42,621 bases of DNA from Pseudomonas sp. JM0905a (GCF_014700075.1 NZ_JACXBU010000020.1:1-42621); one strand, 5' to 3'. Shown: positions 32,454 to 40,853, numbered from the stretch's first letter. Notes: generated by a model not told the origin, from the sequence alone. A program made the numbers and translations.

Positions 32454-33431
32454 ATGAGCCCAGCCGAACTGCACGCCGACAGCATCGTCATCGACGGTCT
32501 GATCATCGCCAAGTGGAACCGTGAACTCTTCGAAGACATGCGCAAGGGTGGCCTGACCGCCGCCAACTGCACCGTGTCGGTGTGGGAGGGCTTCCAGGCG
32601 ACGGTGAACAACATCACTGCGAGCAACAAGCTGATCCGCGAGAACAGTGACCTGGTGATCCCGGTGCGCACCACCGCCGACATCCGCAAGGCCAAGGAGC
32701 TGGGCAAGACCGGCATCCTCTACGGCTTCCAGAACGCCCACGCGTTCGAAGACCAGATCGGCTACGTCGAGGTGTTCAAGCAGCTGGGCGTGGGCATCGT
32801 GCAGATGTGCTACAACACCCAGAACCTGGTCGGCACCGGCTGCTACGAGCGCGACGGCGGCCTGTCCGGTTTCGGTCGCGAGATCGTCGCCGAGATGAAC
32901 CGCGTTGGCGTCATGTGCGACCTGTCCCACGTGGGTTCCAAGACCTCCGAAGAGGTCATCCTCGAATCCAAGAAGCCGGTCTGCTACTCCCACTGCCTGC
33001 CGTCCGGCCTGAAAGAACACCCGCGCAATAAGTCCGATGAAGAGCTGAAGTTCATCGCCGACCACGGCGGCTTCGTCGGCGTGACCATGTTCGCCCCCTT
33101 CCTGGCCAAGGGCATCGATTCGACCATCGACGACTACGCCGAAGCCATCGAGTACGTGATGAACATCGTTGGTGAAGACGCCATCGGCATCGGTACCGAC
33201 TTCACCCAGGGCCACGGCAAGGAATTCTTCGAGTGGCTGACCCACGACAAGGGTTACGCCCGCCGCCTGACCAACTTCGGGAAGATCGTCAACCCGCTGG
33301 GCATCCGCACCGTGGGCGAGTTCCCCAACCTCACCGAAACCCTGCTCAAGCGCGGCATGCCCGAGCGCGTAGTGCGCAAGGTCATGGGCGAGAACTGGGT
33401 TCGCGTACTGAAGGACGTCTGGGGCGAGTGA
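32454..33431 (+). CDS. M19 (membrane dipeptidase family) homologue of the dimethylglycine operon
   Basis: 325 residues starting MSPAELHADSIVIDGLIIAK. Fold of the peptidase M19/renal dipeptidase family, equivalent to P. aeruginosa PA5396. H159, H180 (CYSHCLP), R191 (HPRNKSD) and D249 (GIGTDF) align with the H198, H219, R230 and D288 of renal dipeptidase. The usual N-terminal His-x-Asp ligands are L16 and I18 here (VIDGLIIAKW), and the bridging Glu is Q93 (YGFQNAH), so one metal site is missing. It may therefore be a binding or non-peptidase enzyme. First gene of the dgc series, AGGGGA before the ATG. Its exact role in betaine catabolism is unknown to me. Confidence 0.85.
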   Translation: MSPAELHADSIVIDGLIIAKWNRELFEDMRKGGLTAANCTVSVWEGFQATVNNITASNKLIRENSDLVIPVRTTADIRKAKELGKTGILYGFQNAHAFEDQIGYVEVFKQLGVGIVQMCYNTQNLVGTGCYERDGGLSGFGREIVAEMNRVGVMCDLSHVGSKTSEEVILESKKPVCYSHCLPSGLKEHPRNKSDEELKFIADHGGFVGVTMFAPFLAKGIDSTIDDYAEAIEYVMNIVGEDAIGIGTDFTQGHGKEFFEWLTHDKGYARRLTNFGKIVNPLGIRTVGEFPNLTETLLKRGMPERVVRKVMGENWVRVLKDVWGE

Positions 33432-33436
33432 TCGCT

Positions 33437-33541
33437 CTTCTCCCCTCTCCCTCTGGGAGAGGGGCCGGGGGTGAGGGATGTCGAATCCCGCTCGCAACCC
33501 CTCAAACCCTCACCCCAACCCTCTCCCGGAGGGAGAGGGGG
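33437..33541. repeat. Family B REPIN (paired heads)
   Basis: Left head TCCCCTCTCCCTCTGGGAGA, then GGGGCCGGGGGTGAGGG; right head CCCTCACCCCAACCCTCTCC, then CGGAGGGAGAGGGG. Inverted pair of about 105 bp in the gap between the dipeptidase homologue and the next gene. Confidence 0.85.
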
Positions 33542-33591
33542 TTAATGAAGCCCGCAGCCGGGCCCAAATCGAATTCCGGAGCTAGAACAAC

Positions 33592-34122
33592 ATGGCCAAA
33601 CACGCCCCTGAAATGCCCATCGAAGTCGACAGCGAAACCGGTGTCTGGACCACCGACGCCCTGCCGATGCTGTACGTGCCCCGTCACTTCTTCGTGAACA
33701 ACCACATGGGCATCGAAGCCGAGCTGGGCCCGGAGCGCTATGCCGAAATCCTCTACAAGGCCGGCTACAAGTCCGCCTGGCACTGGTGCGAGAAAGAAGC
33801 CGAATGCCACGGCCTGGAAGGCGTAGCGGTGTTCGAACACTACATGAAGCGCCTGTCCCAGCGCGGTTGGGGCCTGTTCCAGATCGAGTCCATCGACCTC
33901 GACAAGGGCACCGCCCAGGTCCGCCTGAAGCACTCCGCGTTCGTGTACGTGTACGGCAAGGTGGGCCGCAAGGTCGACTACATGTTCACCGGCTGGTTCG
34001 CCGGCGCCCTGGACCAGATTCTCCAGGCCCGCGGCAGCAACGTCCGCACTGTCGCCGAACAGGTGTACAGCGGCTCGGAAGAAGGCCACGACGACGGCCT
34101 GTTCATCGTCAAACCTCTGTAA
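33592..34122 (+). CDS. Conserved protein of the dimethylglycine operon (DUF5943/V4R-like)
   Basis: 176 residues starting MAKHAPEMPIEVDSETGVWT. Equivalent by position to P. aeruginosa PA5397. The body (HFFVNNHMGIEAELGPERYA, then VFEHYMKRLSQRGWGLFQIE and SAFVYVYGKVGRKVDYMFTG) resembles V4R-type small-molecule binding domains, and I recall the family as DUF5943; both are moderate calls. No signal or membrane segment, so cytoplasmic. It lies 15 bp before dgcA, which argues for joint translation and a role tied to dimethylglycine demethylase, for example assembly or ligand sensing. Confidence 0.8.
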   Translation: MAKHAPEMPIEVDSETGVWTTDALPMLYVPRHFFVNNHMGIEAELGPERYAEILYKAGYKSAWHWCEKEAECHGLEGVAVFEHYMKRLSQRGWGLFQIESIDLDKGTAQVRLKHSAFVYVYGKVGRKVDYMFTGWFAGALDQILQARGSNVRTVAEQVYSGSEEGHDDGLFIVKPL

Positions 34123-34137
34123 GGCGAGGCTAGGGCA

Positions 34138-36198
34138 ATGGCATTCGAAGCAATGTTCCAGCCGATCCAGATCGGCAAACTCACCATCCGCAACCGTGTG
34201 CTCTCCACCGCGCACGCCGAGGTCTACGCCACCGACGGCGGCATGACCACCGAGCGCTACGTGAAGTACTACGAGGAGAAGGCCAAGGGCGGCATCGGCC
34301 TGGCCATCTGCGGCGGCTCGTCCGTGGTGGCCATCGACAGCCCGCAGCAGTGGTGGAGCTCGGTGAACCTGTCCACCGACCGCATCATCCCGCACTTCCA
34401 GAATCTGGCCGACGCCATGCACAAGCATGGCGCCAAGATCATGATCCAGATTACCCACATGGGCCGCCGCTCCCGCTGGGACGGCTACAACTGGCCGACC
34501 CTGATGTCGCCGTCCGGCATCCGCGAGCCCGTGCACCGCGCCACCTGCAAGACCATCGAGGTGGAAGAGATCTGGCGCGTGATCGGCAACTACGCCCAGG
34601 CCGCGCGCCGGGCGAAGGAAGGCGGCCTGGACGGCGTCGAGCTGTCCGCCGTGCACCAGCACATGATCGACCAGTTCTGGAGCCCGCGCGTCAACAAACG
34701 TACCGACGAATGGGGCGGTACCTTCGAGGGCCGCATGAAGTTCGGCCTGGAAGTGCTGAAGGCCGTTCGCGCTGAAGTCGGCGACGACTTCTGCGTCGGC
34801 ATGCGCATCTGCGGCGACGAATTCCACCCGGACGGTCTGTCCCACGAGGACATGAAGCAGATCGCCAAGTACTACAGCGACACCGGCATGATCGACTTCA
34901 TCGGCGTGGTCGGCTCGGGCTGCGACACCCACAACACCCTGGCCAACGTGATCCCCAACATGAGCTTCCCGCCGGAGCCCTTCCTGCACCTGGCGGCCGG
35001 CATCAAGGAAGTGGTCAACGTTCCGGTGCTGCATGCGCAGAACATCAAGGATCCGAACCAGGCCACCCGAATCCTGGAAGGCGGCTACGTGGACATGGTG
35101 GGCATGACCCGCGCCCACATCGCCGACCCGCACCTGATCGCCAAGATCAAGATGGGCCAGGTGGACCAGATCAAGCAGTGCGTCGGCGCCAACTACTGCA
35201 TCGACCGCCAGTACCAGGGCCTGGACGTACTCTGCATCCAGAACGCCGCCACCTCCCGTGAATACATGGGCGTGCCGCACATCATCGAGAAAACCACCGG
35301 CGTGAAGCGCAAGGTGGTGATCGTCGGCGGCGGCCCGGCCGGCATGGAAGCGGCCCGCGTGGCAGCCGAACGCGGCCACGACGTGACCCTGTTCGAGAAG
35401 AAGGACCAGCTCGGCGGCCAGATCACCATCGCCGCCAAGGCGCCGCAGCGTGACCAGATCGCCGGTATCACCCGCTGGTACCAACTGGAAATCGCCCGCC
35501 TGGGCGTGGACCTGCGCCTGGGCACCGCGGCCAACCCGGAAGCCATCCTCGACCTCAAGCCGGACATCGTCGTCCTGGCCAACGGCGGTCATCCGTTCCT
35601 GGAGCAGAACGAGCACTGGGGCGCGGCTGAAGGCCTGGTGGTGAGCAGCTGGGACGTGCTCGACGGCACCGTGGCGCCGGGCAAGAACGTGCTGGTGTAC
35701 GACACCATCTGCGAATTCGGCGGCATGTCGGCGGCGGACTTCCTGGCCGACAAGGGCGCCCAGGTTGAAATCGTCACCGACGACATCAAGCCGGGCATCG
35801 CCATGGGCGGTACCACCTTCCCGACTTACTACCGCAGCATGTACCCGAAGGAAGTGATCATGACCGGCGACCTGATGCTGGAAAAGGTCTACCGCGAGGG
35901 TGACAAGGTGGTGGCGGTGCTGGAGAACGAGTATACCGGCGCCCGCGAGGAGCGCGTGGTGGACCAGATCGTCATCGAGAACGGCGTGCGCCCGGACGAG
36001 AGCCTGTACTACGCGCTCAAGGACGGTTCGCGCAACAAAGGCCAGATCGACGTCGAGGCGCTGTTCGCCATCAAGCCGCAGCCTTGCCTCAGCGAAACCG
36101 GCAGCGGTTACCTGCTGTTCCGCATCGGCGACTGCGTGGCCCAGCGCAACACCCACGCGGCGATCTACGACGCCCTGCGTCTGTGCAAGGACTTCTGA
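34138..36198 (+). CDS. dgcA: Dimethylglycine demethylase, catalytic subunit
   Basis: 686 residues starting MAFEAMFQPIQIGKLTIRNR. Old-yellow-enzyme FMN barrel (about 1-340), an iron-sulfur loop, then FAD/NAD(P)-binding halves (VVIVGGGPAGMEAARVAAER at about 394 and NVLVYDTICEFGGMSAADFL). It is in the trimethylamine dehydrogenase family and converts dimethylglycine to sarcosine with DgcB and the neighbouring ETF (PA5398 equivalent). The cluster loop reads C348-x2-A351-x2-C354-x11-C366; trimethylamine dehydrogenase has Cys at the second place, so a fourth ligand is lost or differs. Starts 15 bp after the preceding gene. Its TGA overlaps an ATG (TGATGA) that opens a 24-codon frame into the following REPIN. 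Confidence 0.94.
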   Translation: MAFEAMFQPIQIGKLTIRNRVLSTAHAEVYATDGGMTTERYVKYYEEKAKGGIGLAICGGSSVVAIDSPQQWWSSVNLSTDRIIPHFQNLADAMHKHGAKIMIQITHMGRRSRWDGYNWPTLMSPSGIREPVHRATCKTIEVEEIWRVIGNYAQAARRAKEGGLDGVELSAVHQHMIDQFWSPRVNKRTDEWGGTFEGRMKFGLEVLKAVRAEVGDDFCVGMRICGDEFHPDGLSHEDMKQIAKYYSDTGMIDFIGVVGSGCDTHNTLANVIPNMSFPPEPFLHLAAGIKEVVNVPVLHAQNIKDPNQATRILEGGYVDMVGMTRAHIADPHLIAKIKMGQVDQIKQCVGANYCIDRQYQGLDVLCIQNAATSREYMGVPHIIEKTTGVKRKVVIVGGGPAGMEAARVAAERGHDVTLFEKKDQLGGQITIAAKAPQRDQIAGITRWYQLEIARLGVDLRLGTAANPEAILDLKPDIVVLANGGHPFLEQNEHWGAAEGLVVSSWDVLDGTVAPGKNVLVYDTICEFGGMSAADFLADKGAQVEIVTDDIKPGIAMGGTTFPTYYRSMYPKEVIMTGDLMLEKVYREGDKVVAVLENEYTGAREERVVDQIVIENGVRPDESLYYALKDGSRNKGQIDVEALFAIKPQPCLSETGSGYLLFRIGDCVAQRNTHAAIYDALRLCKDF

Positions 36199-36204
36199 TG
36201 ATCG

Positions 36205-36316
36205 CTCCCCTCTCCCTCTGGGAGAGGGGCCGGGGGTGGGGGATGGCGCAGGCCGGCACGGATTTCCAGTGACGCCAAGCTCCCCTCACCCCAGCCCTCT
36301 CCCGGAGGGAGAGGGA
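36205..36316. repeat. Family B REPIN (paired heads)
   Basis: Left head CTCCCCTCTCCCTCTGGGAG, then AGGGGCCGGGGGTGGGGG; right head CCCCTCACCCCAGCCCTCTC, then CCGGAGGGAGAGGGAG. Lies in the dgcA-dgcB gap. Confidence 0.85.
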
Positions 36317-36356
36317 GCCATCCGTGCCGCTTTCAGGTCCCGGTAGGAGACCAACA

Positions 36357-38315
36357 ATGCTGAACACCCTTCTTCCCATCCTGCTCTTCGCCGCCCTCGG
36401 CCTTGCCGTGCTGGGCGCCGCGAAGCGCTTCTTCATGTGGCGCCGGGGCCGACCCTCCAAGGTCGACTGGATCGGTGGCCTGCTGAAGATGCCGCGCCGC
36501 TATCTGGTGGACCTGCACCATGTGGTCGAGCGCGACAAGTACATGTCCAAGACCCACGTGGCCACCGCTGGCGGCTTCGTGCTGTCGGCCGTGCTGGCGA
36601 TCGCGGTGCACGGCTTCGGCCTGCACAGCCGGATCCTCGGCTTCGCCCTGCTGGCCGCCACCGTGCTGATGTTCGTTGGCGCCCTCTTCGTCGCCAAACG
36701 CCGTCTCGACCCGCCGTCCCGCCTGTCCAAGGGCCCATGGATGCGCCTGCCGAAGAGCCTGCTGATGTTCGCGGCGAGCTTCTTCATCGCCACCCTGCCG
36801 GCGGCGGGCATCCTGCCGGAAGGTTTCGGCGGCTGGTTCCTGGCTGGCATCCTCGCCATTGGCGTGGCCTGGGGCGTGTCCGAGCTGTTCCTCGGCATGA
36901 CCTGGGGCGGCCCGATGAAGCACGCCTTCGCCGGTGCCCTGCACCTGGCCTGGCACCGCCGCGCCGAGCGCTTCGGCGGCGGCCGCTCCACCGGCCTCAA
37001 GGCGCTGGACCTGGAAGACCCCAACGCACCGCTGGGCGTGGAAAAGCCCACTGATTTCACCTGGAACCAGCTGCTCGGCTTCGACGCCTGCGTGCAGTGC
37101 GGCAAGTGCGAGGCCGTGTGCCCCGCCTTCGCCGCCGGCCAGCCGCTGAACCCGAAGAAGCTGATCCAGGACATGGTCATCGGCCTGGCCGGTGGTGACG
37201 ACGCCAAGTTCGCCGGCAGCCCCTACCCGGGCATTCCGCTGGGCGAGCACGCCGGCGGCCCGCACCAGCCGATCGTGGTCCAGGGCGGCAAGGGCCTGGT
37301 GGAAGCGGACACCCTGTGGTCCTGCACCACCTGCCGTGCCTGCGTCGAGGAATGCCCGATGATGATCGAGCACGTCGACGCCATCGTCGACATGCGCCGC
37401 CACCTCACCCTGGAAAAGGGCTCCACCCCGAACAAAGGTGCCGAGGTGCTGGAAAACCTGATCGCCACCGACAACCCAGGCGGCTTCGCCCCCGGCGGCC
37501 GCCTGAACTGGGCGGCGGACCTGAATCTGCCGCTGATGAGCGAGAAGAAGCAGGCCGAGGTGCTGTTCTGGGTCGGCGACGGTGCCTTCGACATGCGCAA
37601 CCAGCGCACCCTGCGCGCCTTCGTCAAAGTCCTGAAAGCTGCCAACGTCGACTTCGCCGTACTCGGCCTGGAAGAACGCGACAGCGGCGACGTAGCCCGG
37701 CGCCTGGGTGACGAAGCCACCTTCCAGACCCTGGCCAAGCGCAACATCGCCACCCTCAACCAGTACAAGTTCAAGCGCATCGTCAGCTGCGACCCGCACA
37801 GCTTCCACGTGCTGAAGAACGAGTACGGCGCCCTGGGCGGCCATTACGAAGTCCTGCACCACAGCACCTACATCAATGAACTGATGCAGCGCGGCAGCCT
37901 CAGCCTTGGCCAGCACAAGGGCGGCAGTGTGACCTACCACGACCCGTGCTACCTGGGCCGCTACAACGGCGAGTACGAAGCCCCGCGCGCCGTGCTCAAG
38001 GCCATCGGCATCGAAGTGAAGGAAATGCAGCGCTCGGGCTTCCGCTCCCGTTGCTGCGGCGGTGGCGGCGGCGCGCCGATTACCGACATCCCCGGCAAGC
38101 AGCGGATTCCCGACATGCGTATGGTGGACATCAAGGAAACCGGCGCAGAACTCGTGGCCGTGGGCTGCCCGCAGTGCACCGCAATGCTCGAAGGCGTGGT
38201 CGCCCCGCGCCCGGAGATCAAGGACATTGCCGAACTGGTGGCGGACGTACTGATCGAGGTGCCGGTGGAAGCAAAAAAGCCGTCGGCGGCTAAAGCTGCC
38301 GTGGAGGTGGCGTGA
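36357..38315 (+). CDS. dgcB: Dimethylglycine demethylase iron-sulfur subunit
   Basis: 652 residues starting MLNTLLPILLFAALGLAVLG. Membrane helix at 1-20 and further hydrophobic segments at about 70-185 (DUF3483-type region), then two [4Fe-4S] motifs at C245-C255 (CVQCGKCEAVCP) and C323-C333 (CTTCRACVEECP). The C-terminus has CCG-type domains (YHDPCYLGRYNG, CCGGGGGAPITD, GCPQCTAML) like those of heterodisulfide reductase HdrB/GlpC proteins. It likely moves electrons from DgcA to the ETF or a membrane acceptor. PA5399 equivalent. GGAGA precedes the ATG at 36357; an upstream frame at 36324 is in the REPIN flank. Its stop overlaps the next ATG (TGATG). Confidence 0.93.
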   Translation: MLNTLLPILLFAALGLAVLGAAKRFFMWRRGRPSKVDWIGGLLKMPRRYLVDLHHVVERDKYMSKTHVATAGGFVLSAVLAIAVHGFGLHSRILGFALLAATVLMFVGALFVAKRRLDPPSRLSKGPWMRLPKSLLMFAASFFIATLPAAGILPEGFGGWFLAGILAIGVAWGVSELFLGMTWGGPMKHAFAGALHLAWHRRAERFGGGRSTGLKALDLEDPNAPLGVEKPTDFTWNQLLGFDACVQCGKCEAVCPAFAAGQPLNPKKLIQDMVIGLAGGDDAKFAGSPYPGIPLGEHAGGPHQPIVVQGGKGLVEADTLWSCTTCRACVEECPMMIEHVDAIVDMRRHLTLEKGSTPNKGAEVLENLIATDNPGGFAPGGRLNWAADLNLPLMSEKKQAEVLFWVGDGAFDMRNQRTLRAFVKVLKAANVDFAVLGLEERDSGDVARRLGDEATFQTLAKRNIATLNQYKFKRIVSCDPHSFHVLKNEYGALGGHYEVLHHSTYINELMQRGSLSLGQHKGGSVTYHDPCYLGRYNGEYEAPRAVLKAIGIEVKEMQRSGFRSRCCGGGGGAPITDIPGKQRIPDMRMVDIKETGAELVAVGCPQCTAMLEGVVAPRPEIKDIAELVADVLIEVPVEAKKPSAAKAAVEVA

Positions 38316-38491
38316 TGGGTACTTACAGCCAACTTCTCCCGTCGCTCTTCTCCCCTCTCCCTCTGGGAGAGGGGCCGGGGGTGAGGGTGTTCGGCAGCAG
38401 CTCCGTGCCCACCCATTACCCCCTCACCCTAACCCTCTCCCCCACAGGGGAGAGGGGACATTCTGTACCTGAGCAGGAGTCCATCGCATGA
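38315..38491 (+). CDS. 58-codon frame through the REPIN, linking dgcB and etfA (doubtful gene)
   Basis: Begins MGTYSQLLPSLF at an ATG overlapping the dgcB stop (TGATG) and ends with a TGA overlapping the etfA ATG (ATGA). Most codons come from the REPIN at 38345-38457 ([13 protein letters not shown] and PLTLTLSPTGERG). The peptide has no recognisable fold. If translated, it may serve to carry ribosomes from dgcB to etfA, or it may be chance. Confidence 0.25.
   Translation: MGTYSQLLPSLFSPLPLGEGPGVRVFGSSSVPTHYPLTLTLSPTGERGHSVPEQESIA
38345..38457. repeat. Family B REPIN (paired heads)
   Basis: Left head GCTCTTCTCCCCTCTCCCTC, then TGGGAGAGGGGCCGGGGGTGA; right head CCCCCTCACCCTAACCCTCT, then CCCCCACAGGGGAGAGGGG. 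Lies in the dgcB-etfA gap. Confidence 0.85.
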
Positions 38492-39720
38492 GCGACATCA
38501 TCCGCCGCGACCCGCGCGCCGAGTGGATCGCCCGCAACCGCCTGCACCCGCTGCATGCCGCCATGCAGACCCAGGGACAGACGAGCTGGATGGGCCCCAA
38601 CGGCCTGATCCGCAAAAATCCCCACGCCGCGGCAGCGGGCTTCATCGGCCCCAACGGCCTCAAGCGCATAGACCGCAGCGGCGCCCAACAGGGCACCGCC
38701 GGCAAGCGCAGCGCCGCCAGCGAAGTGGTGCAGCTGCCGCTGCATGTGATCGAACAACCGGCGTTCCACATCTGCGTGGTGCCGGACATGGTCGGTGGCC
38801 GCCTCTCCAGCCACGACAAGGACCTCCTGGGCCTGGCCAACAAGCTGGCCGGCAGCGAAGGCGCGGTGGTTGCCGTGCTCTTCGGCGAAGACAAGGAATC
38901 CGCCTTCGACACTGCGGGCGTGGACCGCATCCTGCGCATCGCAGGTGACGAGTTCGACGGCTACTCACCGGAAGCCCGCGTGCTGGCCCTGAGCGCCGTG
39001 GAAAGCCAATTGGCGCCTCGCCACTGGCTGCTGCCCGACAGCCGCACCGGTGGCGGCGAACTGGGTCGCCGCCTGGCTGCGAAGCTGGGCGAACGCCCGG
39101 CCACCCGCGTCTGGCAGGTCGCCAACGAACAAGCCACCGGCCGCGCCGGTGCGGGCCGCGAGGACCTGGTGCGCCAGGTGCCGCGCCTGATCCTGGCCGC
39201 TGCCGAATGTGCTGAACCGGTCAGCGAAACCCGTCACGAAGCCCGTGCGCTGGATCTGTCAGCCAGCATCGCCCACAGCCTGCCGCGCATCGAGGACCTC
39301 GGCCCGGTGGCCGTGGACCCGGCGCAGATCCCCATGGCCGAAGCGGAGTTCATCCTTTCCGGCGGCAACGGGGTGAAGGACTGGGCACTGTTCCACGAAG
39401 CGGCCGGCGCCCTCGGCGCCACCGAAGGCGCTTCCCGCGTGGCGGTGGACGACGGCTTCATGCCGCGTAACCGTCAGGTGGGTGCGACAGGTACCTGGGT
39501 CACCGCGCGCGTCTACCTCGCGGTGGGCATCTCCGGCGCGATCCAGCACCTGCAAGGCATCGGCGCCTGCGACAAGGTGGTGGCGGTGAACATGGACCCG
39601 GGCTGCGACATGATCAAACGTGCCGATCTCTCGGTGATCGGCGACTCCGGTGCCATCCTCGCCGCACTGATCCAGCTGGCCACCGAATACCGTCAGGGAG
39701 GGGCACGCGATGCCGCATGA
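38488..39720 (+). CDS. etfA: Electron transfer flavoprotein alpha subunit (dimethylglycine demethylase partner)
   Basis: 410 residues starting MSDIIRRDPRAEWIARNRLH. The C-terminal half is the ETF-alpha FAD domain: LSGGNGVKDWALFHEAAGAL, the NRQVGATGTWVTARVYLAVG segment and GISGAIQHLQGIGACDKVVA. The middle is the alpha/beta ETF core. The first ~85 residues are an extension beyond usual ETF-alpha proteins and contain a repeated motif (GPNGLIRKN and GPNGLKRID). With EtfB it carries electrons from DgcAB to ETF-quinone oxidoreductase. PA5400 equivalent. AGGAGT upstream; the start overlaps the stop of a REPIN-derived frame. Confidence 0.92.
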   Translation: MSDIIRRDPRAEWIARNRLHPLHAAMQTQGQTSWMGPNGLIRKNPHAAAAGFIGPNGLKRIDRSGAQQGTAGKRSAASEVVQLPLHVIEQPAFHICVVPDMVGGRLSSHDKDLLGLANKLAGSEGAVVAVLFGEDKESAFDTAGVDRILRIAGDEFDGYSPEARVLALSAVESQLAPRHWLLPDSRTGGGELGRRLAAKLGERPATRVWQVANEQATGRAGAGREDLVRQVPRLILAAAECAEPVSETRHEARALDLSASIAHSLPRIEDLGPVAVDPAQIPMAEAEFILSGGNGVKDWALFHEAAGALGATEGASRVAVDDGFMPRNRQVGATGTWVTARVYLAVGISGAIQHLQGIGACDKVVAVNMDPGCDMIKRADLSVIGDSGAILAALIQLATEYRQGGARDAA

Positions 39721-40489
39721 CGCACTGAAGATCGTCAGCCTGGTCTCCATCGGCGCGCACCCCACCTCGGGCCGCGCACGACGCGCCGACCAGGATGCCC
39801 GCGCCGTGGAACTCGGCCTGCGCCTGGCCGGCCCGCGCCTGCGCGTGGTGCATGCCGGCAATCCGCAGGAAGAAGCCCTGCGCGCCTACCTGGGCATGGG
39901 CCTGGATGAACTGATCGTCCTTGAGCAGAGCGCGCAGGACGACGCCCTGCCCCCGCTGGGCGACTTCCTCCGCGAAAGCGGCGCCCAACTGGTGCTCACC
40001 GGTAGCCAGGCGGAAACCGGCGAAGGTTCGGGCATGCTGCCCTACCTGCTGGCCGAACGCCTGGGCTGGCCACTGGTGGTGGGTCTGGCAGAGGTGGAAA
40101 AAGTGGACAACGGCGTGGCCCAGGTCCTGCAGGCCCTGCCACGCGGCCAGCGCCGCCGGCTGAAGGTGCGCCTGCCCTTCGTCGCCTGCGTCGACAATGC
40201 CGCGCCCACTGCCCGCCAGAGCGCTTTCGGCCCGGCCCGACGCGGCCGCATCGAAGCCGAAGACGTGGAGCTGGTGGAGGATGTATTGTTCGCCGAGGCC
40301 CAATTGCAACCGGCTCGCCCACGGCCCAAGCGGCTCAAGGTGATCAAGGCCAAGACCGGCGCCGAGCGGATGAAGGCGGCGACCGCCAAGGCATCCGGCG
40401 GTGGCGGCCAGGTACTCAAGGACGTCTCGCCGCAGGCGGGCGCCGAAGCTATCTTCAAACTGTTGCTGGAAGAAGGCGTGCTGCGCTGA
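39710..40489 (+). CDS. etfB: Electron transfer flavoprotein beta subunit
   Basis: 259 residues starting MPHDALKIVSLVSIGAHPTS. ETF-beta core: ADQDARAVELGLRLAGPRLR, GLDELIVLEQ, and VLTGSQAETGEGSGMLPYLL, with AEVEKV typical of the Ala-Glu-Val-Glu-like strand. The C-terminal arm (ERMKAATAKASGGGGQVLKD, then SPQAGAEAIFKLLLEEGVL) wraps the alpha subunit in this family. Pairs with the alpha subunit encoded just upstream, with which it overlaps by 11 bp. PA5401 equivalent. A GGGAGGGG stretch lies before the ATG. Confidence 0.9.
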   Translation: MPHDALKIVSLVSIGAHPTSGRARRADQDARAVELGLRLAGPRLRVVHAGNPQEEALRAYLGMGLDELIVLEQSAQDDALPPLGDFLRESGAQLVLTGSQAETGEGSGMLPYLLAERLGWPLVVGLAEVEKVDNGVAQVLQALPRGQRRRLKVRLPFVACVDNAAPTARQSAFGPARRGRIEAEDVELVEDVLFAEAQLQPARPRPKRLKVIKAKTGAERMKAATAKASGGGGQVLKDVSPQAGAEAIFKLLLEEGVLR

Positions 40490-40521
40490 TCGCGCGGCAC
40501 CCGATGCGGAGGAATAGCGCG

Positions 40522-40767
40522 ATGATGCATGCCGATCTGATCGATCAGGAAGACTTTCGTGAGCGCCTGGTGGCGCTGGGTATCAGCATCCCGCCGGGGG
40601 TCACCGCCGAGCAGGCCTGCGAACAGGCTGTGAGCGGCCTCAGCCCGGAGCGCGCACTGGCCCTGCGGCGTCTGGTGGAAGAGCTGCTGGGTGGCAGCGC
40701 CACCCTGCTGCCGAATGTGCGCGAAGCCATTTCACGCACCCTGCTGCCGGCGCTGGTACCGCGCTGA
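40522..40767 (+). CDS. Small conserved hypothetical protein ending the dgc operon
   Basis: 81 residues starting MMHADLIDQEDFRERLVALG. Predicted all-helical and soluble (SIPPGVTAEQACEQAVSGLS, then ALALRRLVEELLGG), with no signal or membrane segment. GGAGGAA lies 8 bases before the ATG at 40522, and a strong terminator follows 21 bp after the stop, making it the last gene of the dgc-etf series. I do not recognise a function; its place suggests an accessory role with DgcAB or the ETF. Confidence 0.8.
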   Translation: MMHADLIDQEDFRERLVALGISIPPGVTAEQACEQAVSGLSPERALALRRLVEELLGGSATLLPNVREAISRTLLPALVPR

Positions 40768-40788
40768 TAGCTGAAACCCATGAATGAG

Positions 40789-40813
40789 AAAGGGCGCCAT
40801 TGGCGCCCTTTTT
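40789..40813 (+). terminator. Rho-independent terminator of the dgc-etf operon
   Basis: AAAGGGCGCC (40789-40798) pairs perfectly with GGCGCCCTTT (40802-40811) around a 3-nt loop and runs into a T-tract (40809-40813). Near-symmetric, so it may also act on the convergent gbdR transcript. Confidence 0.9.
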
Positions 40814-40853
40814 CTTTCCCGTAGGGTGCGCCGTGCGCACCTGGGAATACTTT

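Noticed and set aside
31973-32524. A plus-strand frame across the fdsG-dipeptidase gap.
   Set aside because: Much of it is REPIN sequence, it overlaps the start of the dipeptidase homologue in another frame, and it has no ribosome binding site.
33502-36156. A long minus-strand open frame opposite the DUF protein and dgcA genes.
   Set aside because: Same GC-bias artefact. It crosses a gene boundary and a REPIN and has no recognisable motif.
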